A stretch of 64,000 nt of DNA from Achromobacter insolitus (GCF_002209555.1 NZ_NJIF01000003.1:496001-560000), one strand, 5' to 3'. Shown: positions 16,563 through 25,454, numbered from the stretch's first letter. A program made the numbers and translations. Notes: a model not told the origin generated them from the letters alone.

Positions 16563-18110
16563 CTACAGCGCCATCTCGATCAGGACAGGTCCCGGCTGCC
16601 GCAGTGCCGATTCCAGCTGCGCGGCCAGTTCTTCCGAGGTGGCGGCGCGGCTGGCCTGCACGCCATAGCTAGAGGCCAGCCCCACCCAGTCGATACGCGG
16701 GCGGTCCAGGGCGGTAAGCTCAGCGGCGCGCTCCCCCAGCACGGCATTGCCGCGGCGCAGCTCGTTGCGCAGGATGGCGTACTGGTGATTGGCGGCGATC
16801 AGCACCGTGACCGGCAGGTTTTCATGCGCCAGCGACCACAGCGTCTGGATCGTGTATTGCGTGCTGCCGTCGGAAAGCACCGCCACGACGCGGCGGTCCG
16901 GGCAGGCGATTGCCGCCCCCATGGCAACCGGCAAGCCCTGGCCGATTGCGCCGCCGGTATTGGTCAGCACGGTGTGGCGCGCCGCGCCCGCGGACGCCGC
17001 GTATAGCGGATATCCGCAAGTGCCGCCCTCGACCGACACGATGGCGTCTTCGGGCAAGGCCCGCGCTACCACGGCGGCAATGGACTGCGGCGTCAAGAGG
17101 CCCGGCGCGGCTTGGGGCAGCGCCGCCGGGGCAACATCGGCGGCCGGCGCCCCGGCCAATTCGGCCAGCGCTTCCAGCCTCGACGCGGCGTCCTGGCCAG
17201 GCGCGGCGAGCATCAGCAAGCGCTCTTGCGGCACCAGCCGGCTGGGATGGCCGGCATAACCGAAATACGTCACCGGCGGCAAGGCGCCGACCAGCACCAC
17301 CAGATCGGCGGCGTCCAGCGTGGCGCGCGCGGGTTCGGGAAAATACGGCAGCCGGTCAAAATCCGGCAGGCCGCGGCCGCGCTCCGACCTCGCGGGGAAG
17401 GTCTCGGCATACGCCTTGCCTCCCAATAGGCCGCACAAGCGCGCGGCGGCGATTTGGGCTCGCCCACCCAGGCCGCTGGACGGCCCGCCCCCACCTAGCA
17501 GGAACAGCGGATTTTTCGCGCGGCGCAACTGCTGCCATGCAGCGGCGGCATCGAACTCATCCGAGCCCGGGACGGCGTCGCATGCAGCGGCGCCGGCCGG
17601 CTCCTGCGCTACGTTCTCGGCTTGGAAATCCGCCGGAAAGATCAGGGTCGCGCCCTGCCCGCCGTCGGCAAGGCTGGCCTGCACGGCGGCGCGCGCAGCG
17701 CCAGCCGCGTCCTGGGCAGACGCGATGCGCCGCACCCACCCTGACACCGGGCGCGCCAGCGATTCGATATCCGATGTCAGGGGCGCGTCGCACTCCAGAT
17801 GCCAGCTGGCGTGGTCGCCGATGATGTTGACGATGGGAGTCCGGGCGCGGCGCGCGTTGTGCAGATTTGCGATGCCGTTGGCAAAGCCCGGCCCCAGGTG
17901 CAACAAGGTCGCGGCCGGCTTGCCCGCCAGGCGGCCATACCCGTCGGCGGCGCCGGTGCATACGTTCTCCTGCAAGCCCACGACGCAGCGCAGGCCCGGC
18001 ACCTCTTCCATTGCACGCACCAGATCCAGCTCGGTCGTGCCGGGATTGGCGAAACAGACTTCCACGCCCTGCTCGCGCAGGGCCTCCAGCAAGACACTCG
18101 CACCGCTCAT
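16563..18110 (-). CDS. Thiamine-diphosphate enzyme (benzoylformate-decarboxylase/acetolactate-synthase-like)
   Basis: A 515-residue ThDP-dependent enzyme with three domains. Glu27 in ANPGTTELDL is the cofactor-activating Glu; the Mg/ThDP segment SDGSTQYTIQTLWSL lies near 410 and is followed after the usual spacing by AANHQY. Family members decarboxylate 2-oxo acids such as benzoylformate or condense them. The start is fixed at 18110 by AGGAGG; upstream extensions lie in the AT-rich promoter. It is the first gene of the minus-strand catabolic operon and faces a divergent IclR regulator. Confidence 0.9.
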   Translation of the reverse strand: MSGASVLLEALREQGVEVCFANPGTTELDLVRAMEEVPGLRCVVGLQENVCTGAADGYGRLAGKPAATLLHLGPGFANGIANLHNARRARTPIVNIIGDHASWHLECDAPLTSDIESLARPVSGWVRRIASAQDAAGAARAAVQASLADGGQGATLIFPADFQAENVAQEPAGAAACDAVPGSDEFDAAAAWQQLRRAKNPLFLLGGGGPSSGLGGRAQIAAARLCGLLGGKAYAETFPARSERGRGLPDFDRLPYFPEPARATLDAADLVVLVGALPPVTYFGYAGHPSRLVPQERLLMLAAPGQDAASRLEALAELAGAPAADVAPAALPQAAPGLLTPQSIAAVVARALPEDAIVSVEGGTCGYPLYAASAGAARHTVLTNTGGAIGQGLPVAMGAAIACPDRRVVAVLSDGSTQYTIQTLWSLAHENLPVTVLIAANHQYAILRNELRRGNAVLGERAAELTALDRPRIDWVGLASSYGVQASRAATSEELAAQLESALRQPGPVLIEMAL

Positions 18111-18135
18111 GATTACCGCCTCCTTTTTTGCTACT

Positions 18136-18152
18136 TTATCGTAATTTGATAA
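18136..18152. promoter_or_regulatory. Candidate IclR operator 1 (TTATC-N7-GATAA)
   Basis: A perfect 5-bp inverted repeat in the AT-rich region between the divergent ThDP-enzyme and IclR genes, 26 bases upstream of the ThDP start. A related element, TTATC-N5-GATAG, lies 63 bases further on. The shared half-site TTATC and the location suggest regulator binding. Confidence 0.4.
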
Positions 18153-18198
18153 TTGTGCAATTTCTTTTGGCAGATTGATGCGGAATAATTTATTAGAA

Positions 18199-18215
18199 TT
18201 ATCTATTTGATAGAT
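18199..18215. promoter_or_regulatory. Candidate IclR operator 2 (ATCTAT-TTG-ATAGAT)
   Basis: ATCTAT (18201-18206) and ATAGAT (18210-18215) form a perfect 6-3-6 inverted repeat, which also contains TTATC-N5-GATAG starting at 18199. It is in the same divergent promoter region as the first element. IclR proteins commonly bind short palindromes of this size. Confidence 0.45.
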
Positions 18216-18328
18216 CCGTGTATTTCTCCTATACGCACGCGTGCGCGCCGCGCGAGCGAAGGCGATTTGCCAATACGCTTGCCTTGGTGCACCCTCGCAG
18301 CACGTCAGCCTTTCCACCTCTCACGCCC

Positions 18329-19093
18329 ATGAACAGTCTTCGCCGCATGCTCGATGTCCTGGACCTTTTTCAGCCCGACCGGCCGGTCCTCGACGTGGAT
18401 GCCATCTGCCAGTTGCGCGGCTACGCGCCCGCCACCGCCTATCGCTACGTGCGGGAACTATGCGCCTGCGGATTATTGGTGCGCCTGCCTGCGGGCTATG
18501 CCCTGGGTCCGCGGATCATTGCGCTGGACCTGCAGATGCGCGAGTACGACCCCATGCTGACTGTCAGCCGCGACCTGATCGAGGAACTCTCCAGCCAGAC
18601 AGGACTGGACGTGCTGCTAAGCGAGCGTTACGACGATAAGGTGATCAACGTGCACCAGCAGCCGGGCCGCAATACGCAGGCGCTGAATTTCGGGCGCGGC
18701 CGGTACATGCCGTTGCTGCGCAGCGCAACCGCCCGCGTCATCCTGGCCAATCTGGGACCGCGCCAATTGCGCCGCGTGTACGATGAACACGCGCAGTCGC
18801 CCGACATGCTGCGGCTGGGCCATGACTGGAAGACCTTTTCCCGCGCCATGCTGCAAGTGCGCAAGGCGGGCTACAGCATCTCGTCCGGGGAACTGGATTC
18901 CGGAAAAACCGGGATTGCCGCGCCCATCTTCGATGAAGAACGCCACGTGCTGGGCAGCATTACGATCATTGGCGCCCAGGATGCCTTCGCGGCGTTCCGC
19001 GAGGACTATCTGGCCGGACTGATCTGCCGCGCCGCGACCGAAATCACGCGCCGCATCGCCCAGGCGCCCGCCAAGCTGCAGCATGCGGCCTGA
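18329..19093 (+). CDS. IclR-family transcriptional regulator
   Basis: A 254-residue IclR regulator: N-terminal winged helix (about 5-60, AICQLRGYAPATAYRYVREL) and a C-terminal effector domain of the GAF-like IclR type. I start at the ATG at 18329 because the frame upstream has no regulator-like sequence. It is divergent from the ThDP/SDR/hydroxylase operon and most likely controls it, with inverted repeats in the shared region. Effector not known; IclR proteins in aromatic pathways often sense the substrate. Confidence 0.9.
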   Translation: MNSLRRMLDVLDLFQPDRPVLDVDAICQLRGYAPATAYRYVRELCACGLLVRLPAGYALGPRIIALDLQMREYDPMLTVSRDLIEELSSQTGLDVLLSERYDDKVINVHQQPGRNTQALNFGRGRYMPLLRSATARVILANLGPRQLRRVYDEHAQSPDMLRLGHDWKTFSRAMLQVRKAGYSISSGELDSGKTGIAAPIFDEERHVLGSITIIGAQDAFAAFREDYLAGLICRAATEITRRIAQAPAKLQHAA

Positions 19094-19120
19094 TCCGCAA
19101 CGCCAGCCGCAGGTACGCCC

Positions 19121-19963
19121 ATGACGCCCGCCATCCGCATCGGTCCTCTCGTCTTTCCCACGGAGTTGCTCGTTCTTGCCGCCGCCGCGGCCATCGGCCT
19201 GTTGGCCGCCAAACTCTTCGGCCCCAAGCACGCGGCCGGAAGCCGCGCATCACCCGATATGGGCACGGTGCTGTGGCGCGCCCTCGTCATCGGCCTGGTG
19301 GTCGCGCGGTTGGGCTTCGTCTGGCGATACCCTGCGCACTTCCTGGAAAATCCCTTGCGGATACTGGACGTGCGCGATGGCGGCTGGGCCGGCATGGCCG
19401 GGCTGGCCGCGGCCTGGGTCTATGGCCTGTACGCGGCGGTGCGCCGCAAGGCCCCGCCCGCCGCGCTGCTGGGCGCGCTGGCGCTGGCCAGCGTGGCCTG
19501 GGTCGGCGGCGGACGCTGGCTGGCTCCCGCCGCGCAGGCGCCGTCCGAACTTGCCTCGCTGGCGCTGCGTCAGCTCGATGGCGCGCCAGCCGAACTCGCG
19601 GCTTTCCATGGAAAACCCACCGTCATCAATCTCTGGGCAAGCTGGTGCCCGCCCTGTCGCCGCGAAATGCCGGCCTTCGCCGCGGCGCAGGCCGCGCATC
19701 CCGGCGTGAATTTCGTCTTTTTGAACCAGGCCGAGGCATCGCCCGCCGTTGCGCAGTTCCTGGCGCAGCATGCGCCGTCGCTGCGCAACGTGCTGCTTGA
19801 CCCCGAAGGCGCTGCCTCGCGCGACATGAGCAACCGCGGCCTGCCCGCCACGCTGTTCCTGGATGCCCAGGGACGTCTGGTGGACCTGCGCGTCGGCGAG
19901 TTGTCGGCAGCCTCGCTGGCTCAACGCCTGGACGCGATCCAGACGCCGGCAAGCGGCGACTGA
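19121..19963 (+). CDS. Membrane-anchored TlpA-type thiol:disulfide protein
   Basis: A 280-residue protein with an N-terminal membrane part (hydrophobic segments near 10-32, 50-66, 88-106 and 113-130) and a C-terminal thioredoxin domain with WCPPC (Cys176, Cys179), the cis-Pro loop GLPATLFLD and a normal fold. The N-terminal part looks like a shortened prolipoprotein diacylglyceryl transferase scaffold. The active site would face the periplasm, with a role in disulfide reduction or cytochrome c maturation. It follows the IclR gene by 27 bases but seems functionally separate from the catabolic genes. Confidence 0.85.
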   Translation: MTPAIRIGPLVFPTELLVLAAAAAIGLLAAKLFGPKHAAGSRASPDMGTVLWRALVIGLVVARLGFVWRYPAHFLENPLRILDVRDGGWAGMAGLAAAWVYGLYAAVRRKAPPAALLGALALASVAWVGGGRWLAPAAQAPSELASLALRQLDGAPAELAAFHGKPTVINLWASWCPPCRREMPAFAAAQAAHPGVNFVFLNQAEASPAVAQFLAQHAPSLRNVLLDPEGAASRDMSNRGLPATLFLDAQGRLVDLRVGELSAASLAQRLDAIQTPASGD

Positions 19964-19975
19964 GGCGCGCGCGTT

Positions 19976-20299
19976 TCAGGCTTCATGGCCCGCCAAGGCG
20001 CGGGCCCAAGGCAAGGGCCGCCCTTGCATCTCGTGTTCGTACAGCCGCAGGCGCTGGCCGGCCTGGCCGGGGGCTTCTTCAAGGCGGACCACCAGCACCG
20101 GTCCTGCGGGCAGCGCCCGGACCGTAGCGATGATCGCGGCGGGCGCGCCATCCCTAGACGGCAACACGGTCCAAGCCTCCAGCACCGCGTCTTCCACCGC
20201 CGCCGCCCGCGCCTGCCCGTGGCCGCAAGCCGGACACCAAAGCCGGGCGGGATAGACCAGATGGCCGCAAGCGCAGCACTGGCTGACGTTGACGCTCAT
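19976..20299 (-). CDS. DUF35 OB-fold / zinc-ribbon protein
   Basis: A 107-residue protein with a zinc-ribbon (Cys8, Cys11, Cys22, Cys25: CCACGH then WCPACG) followed by an OB-fold that binds CoA-type groups. CCCGGGAGG precedes the ATG, and it overlaps the thiolase-like gene by four bases. DUF35 proteins pair with thiolase-like subunits and either assist CoA condensation or, as in ChsH2-Ltp2, form part of a retro-aldolase. The next gene is convergent, so this is the operon end. Confidence 0.88.
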   Translation of the reverse strand: MSVNVSQCCACGHLVYPARLWCPACGHGQARAAAVEDAVLEAWTVLPSRDGAPAAIIATVRALPAGPVLVVRLEEAPGQAGQRLRLYEHEMQGRPLPWARALAGHEA

Positions 20300-21444
20300 G
20301 ATTCCTCCCGGGCCAACACGGCCGCGTTGGCGCACATGCCATATCGCAGTTGCACCATGCCATAGCCAGTCGCCACGCCGTGGCGCGCGGCGCGCACCTG
20401 CCGCTCACCGGCTTGTCCCAGCAACTGGCGGGCAACCTCGACCAGTCCATGCATGCCGCCGGCCGTGCCCGCTTGCCCCGCGGACAGCTGGCCGCCCGCG
20501 GTATTGACCGGCAGGTCGCGAGCCGCCAGGCGGCGCGCGATGAATCCCGGCAGATCCTCCGCCCCCGCAAAACCCAGATCGCATAGCTGTGCGAGCGCCA
20601 TGGCCGGATAGTCATCGTAGACGCTCACCACGTCCATATGTTCGGGACCCAGGCCGGCGCGCTGCCAGAGCCCCGGCGCAAACCCCGCGATGCCGGTTTG
20701 CAGCCCGTCTCCTTCCTGCTGGTCCCCGTTGTAGCGGGCATCGCTGGCCAGCAGCCGCACTCGGGTTCCTGCGGGGCGCGCACTCAGCACCAAGGCGCAA
20801 GCGCCGCTCACCACCGGCACGCAATCCAGGCGGCCCAGAGGCGCCGCGACGATGGGCGCGGCCAGGTACTGCTCCAGGGTGAGGGGCTGGCGATACGCCG
20901 CATTGGGGTTGCCTGCCGCCCATTGCCGCTGCGCCACGCACAGCGCGCCATAGTCCTCGCGTGTGAGGCCGGTCCGCGCCATCTGGCGCTGGGTAAGCAT
21001 GGCGAACAAGGGATTCGGCCCCTCGCAGCCCAGCGGGCTGAGGTAATCCTGAGCGCTGCGGTTATAGCCGCGCACCAGTCCCGCGAAATCAGCGCCCGAG
21101 AAATGGTCTCCGGCCACGAGCACGATGGTCCGGGCCTGCCCGGCCTCCAAGGCGAGCCAGGCCTGGCGCAACAAATTGATGGCGCTAGCGCCGCCCATCT
21201 CATCCTGCATGCACCAGTTAAGCCGCAGTCCCAGCTGCCACGCCAGATCGATCGCGCGATCGGGGCGCAGCGTGAACGACGCCACCCCCAAGCCATCCAC
21301 ATGGCCTGGCGCCAAGCCCGCGCCGCGCAGCGCCTGGGCAATCGCCTCGGCCATCAGGCCGGCGGTGCTGGTCTCGGGACCGGGGTGGCGCAACGACGGC
21401 GTTTCGCCCACGCCGACGATGCCCGGGCCACGAGCCGCCGTCAT
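20296..21444 (-). CDS. Thiolase-like protein of the SCP2/Ltp2 type
   Basis: A 382-residue thiolase-superfamily protein. The start at 21444 overlaps the MFS stop (ATGA); longer versions run into the MFS gene. The C-terminal GHPxGATG element of true thiolases reads GQAGTAGG, so the catalytic His is replaced, and the segment VYDDYPAMALAQLCDLGF resembles the YDxF region of Ltp2-type aldolases. With its DUF35 partner it may be a retro-aldolase on an acyl-CoA rather than a thiolase. This is inference from by-eye motifs. The operon also has an acyl-CoA ligase and a transporter. Confidence 0.85.
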   Translation of the reverse strand: MTAARGPGIVGVGETPSLRHPGPETSTAGLMAEAIAQALRGAGLAPGHVDGLGVASFTLRPDRAIDLAWQLGLRLNWCMQDEMGGASAINLLRQAWLALEAGQARTIVLVAGDHFSGADFAGLVRGYNRSAQDYLSPLGCEGPNPLFAMLTQRQMARTGLTREDYGALCVAQRQWAAGNPNAAYRQPLTLEQYLAAPIVAAPLGRLDCVPVVSGACALVLSARPAGTRVRLLASDARYNGDQQEGDGLQTGIAGFAPGLWQRAGLGPEHMDVVSVYDDYPAMALAQLCDLGFAGAEDLPGFIARRLAARDLPVNTAGGQLSAGQAGTAGGMHGLVEVARQLLGQAGERQVRAARHGVATGYGMVQLRYGMCANAAVLAREES

Positions 21445-22754
21445 GCCGACTCCGGGCGCGCCGGTTCGCGCGTCAGCAGCAAGGTCACCACCGTGATCGC
21501 GGCCATGGCCACCAGGAACCACGCCACGGGCGTTGCCGATTCATACTTGCGCAGCAGCGCCATGGCAATCAGTGGCGAGAGTCCGCCCGCAAACACCGAC
21601 GCAAGTTCGTGCCCCAGCGCCAGGCCGGTATAGCGGACTTCCGGGGGGAACAGTTCGGCAAAATAGGCTGGCTGGGTCCCGATCATGGCGGCGTGGCAGA
21701 TCGTGTTGCCCAGGAAGAAAGCCAGGAATATCCACACGGGCTCCTTGGTCTGCACCAGCCAGAAGAACGGGAATGCCACCAGCACCAGGCCGGCGGAACC
21801 GATGAGGTACACCGTGCGCCGGCCGATGCGGTCGGAGAGATGGCCGAACCACACCAGCGTTCCAAGTTCGATGAACATCGACACCAGCACACCGCCCAGC
21901 ATGATGTCGTTGGAGATGCCGAGGAACTTGCCGTAGGCCAACGCAAACGCCAGGAAGATGTACGACCCGCCGTTCTCGGCCACGCGCAGGCCCATTGCGG
22001 TAAAGACCTGGCGCGGATAGCGGCGGAACACTTCGACCGCCGGCATGCCCCGCTTGGCGGTCTTGGCCGCCTGCACGAATTCTTCGCTTTCGGGGATGTG
22101 CTTGCGGATATACAAGCCCACCCCGAAGATCAGCACACTCAGGAGAAACGGCAAGCGCCAGCCCCAGCTCATGAAGGCGTCCTTCGGCAGCTGTTGCGCC
22201 AGCATGAAGACAGCCGACGACAGCACGAAGCCGCCCGCCACGCCCAGTTGGCTGAAGGACGAGAAGTAGCCGCGGCGCTTGCCCCCGACCGCCTCGCTGA
22301 TCAGCAGCACGCCTCCGCCCCATTCCCCGCCGGCCGCCGCGCCCTGCAGGATGCGCAACACCACCATCGCCACCGGCGCCCAGAAGCCGACCTGGTCATA
22401 GGTGGGCAGCAGCCCGATCAGGAAAGTGGCAGCCCCCATCAGGCCCAGGGTCCACTCCAGCGCCAGTTTGCGGCCGTACCGATCGCCGATATGGCCGAAG
22501 ATCACGCCTCCCAGGGGCCGCGCGAGGAAACCGACCGCAAAGCCCGCAAAGGCGCCCATGGTACCCAGCAGCGGGTCGGTCCCCTTGGGAAAGAACAGTT
22601 CGCCGAACACCAGCGCCGCCGCCGTGCCGTAGATGAAGAAGTCATACCACTCCATCGCATTGCCCGCGACGGAGGCCATCACCACGCGCCGCGTACGCCT
22701 TCTATGCGCATCGTCGCCTGCAGCCGCCGCCGCACCCTTGTATGCCATCGTCAT
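21441..22754 (-). CDS. MHS-type MFS transporter
   Basis: A 437-residue major facilitator of the metabolite:H+ symporter group (shikimate, proline/betaine and alpha-ketoglutarate carriers). It has about twelve hydrophobic segments, the N-terminal NAMEWYDFFIYG signature and the loop motif GDRYGRKLALEWTLG. AAGGGG lies 8 bases upstream of the ATG at 22754; an upstream start is possible. It probably imports the carboxylic acid activated by the neighbouring CoA ligase. Confidence 0.9.
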   Translation of the reverse strand: MTMAYKGAAAAAGDDAHRRRTRRVVMASVAGNAMEWYDFFIYGTAAALVFGELFFPKGTDPLLGTMGAFAGFAVGFLARPLGGVIFGHIGDRYGRKLALEWTLGLMGAATFLIGLLPTYDQVGFWAPVAMVVLRILQGAAAGGEWGGGVLLISEAVGGKRRGYFSSFSQLGVAGGFVLSSAVFMLAQQLPKDAFMSWGWRLPFLLSVLIFGVGLYIRKHIPESEEFVQAAKTAKRGMPAVEVFRRYPRQVFTAMGLRVAENGGSYIFLAFALAYGKFLGISNDIMLGGVLVSMFIELGTLVWFGHLSDRIGRRTVYLIGSAGLVLVAFPFFWLVQTKEPVWIFLAFFLGNTICHAAMIGTQPAYFAELFPPEVRYTGLALGHELASVFAGGLSPLIAMALLRKYESATPVAWFLVAMAAITVVTLLLTREPARPESA

Positions 22755-22790
22755 TGCCGCCCCTTGTCTGTTTGAATGGACCAATGGCGC

Positions 22791-24362
22791 TCAGCGCGCC
22801 ACACGATAGCCGGCGGCGTCACGGTCCCAGGCGTCGCCGGTAATCCCCTCATCCCGCAAGTGGAACTTGCGGATCTTGCCGTTCTCGGTGCGCGGCAGAT
22901 CCTCCAGCACGCGCAGGTAGCGCGGCACGGCAAAGTACGGCATGCGAGGCTGGCAGAAATCCAGCAAGGTCTCGGGCGGGACTGCCTGCCCGGCCTTGTA
23001 GACCAGCGCCGCCATCACCTCGTCCTCGGCCAACTCCGAACGCACCGCATAGACCGCCGCCGCTGCAACCGAGGGATGAGCCAGCAACACCTGCTCCACC
23101 TCGTACGAGGAAATGTTCTCGCCGCGTCGGCGGATGGCGTCCTTCATGCGGTCCAGGAACCGGAAATAGCCGTCCGCGTCACGGACCACGCGGTCTCCCG
23201 TGTGGAACCAGAGATTGCGCCACGCCTGCACCGTCTTGTCGTCCATGCCGAAGTAGCCGGTGGCAATGGCGTATGGCATGCGCGCGCGCAGCAGCAATTC
23301 GCCCGGGGAGCCGTCCGGCACCATGGCGTCGTGTTCGTCGGCCACCATCGCGTCGAATTCAGGGGCGGCGCGTCCCATCGTGCCGGGGCGCTGTTCGGCA
23401 AGCGTGCCGCCCAGCGCAAAGTTGGTCTCGGTGGACCCATAGCCTTCCAGCAACGCAATGCCCGTGCGCTCTGCAAACGCCGCATGGAAACGTTCGGGAA
23501 CGCCCGGCGCCAGCGCGATCCGCGCGCGGTGGCGCCGTTCCGCCGCCGCAGGCGTTTGCGCCAGCAGCATCGGCACCATCGCGCCCAACAGGTAGGTCAC
23601 GGTAGCGCCCGTGGCCTCAAGCCGGTCGAAGTAACGGCTGGCCGAAAAGCGCTCGTCGCAGACGATGGTGGCGCCGGTGACCAGCGCCTGGAAGCAGGCA
23701 TTCAGCGCATTGGTATGGAACAGCGGCAAGCTCGTGTAGAGCACGTCGCTTTCGGCGATCTCCAGGTTGCGCGCGGCAATCCTGCCCCACCAATAGAACT
23801 GCGCGTGCGGACAGCACACGCCTTTGGAAAGGCCCGACGTCCCCGAGGTGTACAGGATGGCCAGCGTATCGCCCGGCCCGATCTCGGCCGCTGCCGCCAG
23901 CGGGGCGTCCGGCAACGCGGGCGGCGGACACGCGTGAACCGGCAGCGGCGGCGCATCCGCATTCCCATCCAGCAACCAGATGCGGCTCAAGTCCAAGGAT
24001 TGCATGTCCAGCCCAGCCAACGCAGGGCACGATGCCGCATCGGCCACCAGCAATCTGCAGCCGCTGTTGGCCAGAATGTGTTGTAGCTGCATGCCCCGCG
24101 ACGCCGTATTGATGGGCACCACGACGGCGCCCAGCCAGCCGCAGCCCAGCACGATGGACAGGAATTCATGCCGGTTGCCGGCCATCAGCCCGACCCGGTC
24201 GCCCCGGGCGACGCCGGCCGAGGCCAAACGCGCGGCCCAGGCCGCCGCATGCGCGGGCGCATCGCCATAACGCAGCGAGCCTCCTGGCGCCTGCACCCAC
24301 GTGCGATCGCCCCAACGGGCGCCCTGCTCCAACAACAACGACGGCAGCGTCAACGCGTGCAT
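22791..24362 (-). CDS. AMP-forming acyl-CoA ligase (CaiC-like)
   Basis: A 523-residue adenylate-forming enzyme that activates a carboxylic acid to its CoA thioester. Motifs are in order: YTSGTSGLSKG (P-loop), GYGSTE, FHTGD, RRGENIS and the C-terminal NGKIRK with catalytic Lys. It is the first gene of a minus-strand operon with an MFS transporter, a thiolase-like protein and a DUF35 protein, a coherent uptake-activation-chain-shortening set. A divergent LysR gene lies 137 bases away. Resemblance to crotonobetaine/carnitine-CoA ligase is general and does not fix the substrate. Confidence 0.92.
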   Translation of the reverse strand: MHALTLPSLLLEQGARWGDRTWVQAPGGSLRYGDAPAHAAAWAARLASAGVARGDRVGLMAGNRHEFLSIVLGCGWLGAVVVPINTASRGMQLQHILANSGCRLLVADAASCPALAGLDMQSLDLSRIWLLDGNADAPPLPVHACPPPALPDAPLAAAAEIGPGDTLAILYTSGTSGLSKGVCCPHAQFYWWGRIAARNLEIAESDVLYTSLPLFHTNALNACFQALVTGATIVCDERFSASRYFDRLEATGATVTYLLGAMVPMLLAQTPAAAERRHRARIALAPGVPERFHAAFAERTGIALLEGYGSTETNFALGGTLAEQRPGTMGRAAPEFDAMVADEHDAMVPDGSPGELLLRARMPYAIATGYFGMDDKTVQAWRNLWFHTGDRVVRDADGYFRFLDRMKDAIRRRGENISSYEVEQVLLAHPSVAAAAVYAVRSELAEDEVMAALVYKAGQAVPPETLLDFCQPRMPYFAVPRYLRVLEDLPRTENGKIRKFHLRDEGITGDAWDRDAAGYRVAR

Positions 24363-24462
24363 GGCAATGCTTCCCCTATGGTGCGGCCTTCGGCAAGCGC
24401 TGCCCTAGCCTTGTGAAATTAGTCTAGGAATCAACTATTTATATGTCAAATTTATGGATATT

Positions 24463-24477
24463 ATTTATCTTATAAAT
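24463..24477. promoter_or_regulatory. Candidate LysR operator (ATTTAT-CTT-ATAAAT)
   Basis: A perfect 6-3-6 inverted repeat that fits the T-N11-A LysR consensus, 22 bases upstream of the LysR ATG at 24500 in the AT-rich divergent region shared with the CoA-ligase operon. It is a likely autoregulatory/activation site; assigned by symmetry and position. Confidence 0.5.
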
Positions 24478-24499
24478 CAAGCTGATATAAGGGGCATGC

Positions 24500-25405
24500 A
24501 TGGACTTCGATCTGAACCTCATGCGGGTTTTCCTGACCGTGCTGCATGAGCGCAGCGTCACGCGGGCCGCGCAGCGCCTGAACCTGACCCAGCCCGCCGT
24601 CAGCTACGCATTGGCGCGCCTGCGTGAAAAATTCGACGATCCTCTGTTCGCGCGCACGGCTTCCGGCATGCAGCCCACGCCGGTTGCGTTCGCGCTTGCC
24701 GAACCGATAGAGCGCGGCATGAACAGCTTCGCGGAAGCCGTCAACCTGCGGCAGCGCTTCGAGCCCACCAGCAGCGCCCGGCGCTTTCGGCTGTCCATGT
24801 CCGATATCGGCGAAATGGTGTTCCTGCCGGCGCTGATGGAACGGGTGCATGCCTTGGCGCCGCGCCTGCAAGTCGAGGTGTTGGAAATTCCGTTGGAACG
24901 CCTGCCGCAGGCGCTCAAAGAGGGCGAGGTCGACCTCGCGATCGGAAATCTGGCCGGGCTGGGCAGCGAAACCTGCCATGCCGAGCTGTTCAAAGAGCGC
25001 TACACCTGCATGGGCAGGCGCGGCCATCCGGTACTGTCGGCCGGGCTGACACGCAGCCAATACAAGCGCCTGGACCACATCCTGGTGGCCTCCCGCGCCA
25101 GCGCTCATCGCCTGCTGGACGACGTCCTGAGCGAGGCCGGCCTGCCACGCAGGCCCTATCTGACCTTGCCGCATTTTTCCGCCGCGGCCGAGATCGTGCG
25201 GCGCACCGATCTCACCATGACCTTGCCCCTGCGGGCAGCGATCTGGTTCAACCGGGACGACGCCTTTCAGATACGTCCGCTGCCCATCGCCTTGCCCATG
25301 CTGTCCGTAACCGTGCATTGGCACGCCCGCTTCGAAAGCGACCCCGGCACCGCCTGGCTGCGGCGCCTGGTGGTGGACACACTGGCGGATCCCGATCCTG
25401 CATGA
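24500..25405 (+). CDS. LysR-family transcriptional regulator
   Basis: A 301-residue LysR regulator starting MDFDLNLMRVFLTVL, with the helix-turn-helix near 20-45 (SVTRAAQRLNLTQPAVSYAL), in the NodD/NahR-like branch by its opening sequence. AAGGGG precedes the ATG. It is divergent from the CoA ligase/MFS/thiolase-like/DUF35 operon and a T-N11-A palindrome lies between them, so it probably regulates that operon. Confidence 0.92.
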   Translation: MDFDLNLMRVFLTVLHERSVTRAAQRLNLTQPAVSYALARLREKFDDPLFARTASGMQPTPVAFALAEPIERGMNSFAEAVNLRQRFEPTSSARRFRLSMSDIGEMVFLPALMERVHALAPRLQVEVLEIPLERLPQALKEGEVDLAIGNLAGLGSETCHAELFKERYTCMGRRGHPVLSAGLTRSQYKRLDHILVASRASAHRLLDDVLSEAGLPRRPYLTLPHFSAAAEIVRRTDLTMTLPLRAAIWFNRDDAFQIRPLPIALPMLSVTVHWHARFESDPGTAWLRRLVVDTLADPDPA

Positions 25406-25454
25406 TGCCGGCGCGGACAGGATCCGCCCACCATGGACGGCCTTGGCCTGTCGG

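Noticed and set aside
16563..18110. ThDP enzyme as a true acetolactate synthase for branched-chain amino acids
   Set aside because: No small regulatory subunit gene is adjacent and it heads a catabolic operon; a decarboxylase/lyase role fits better.
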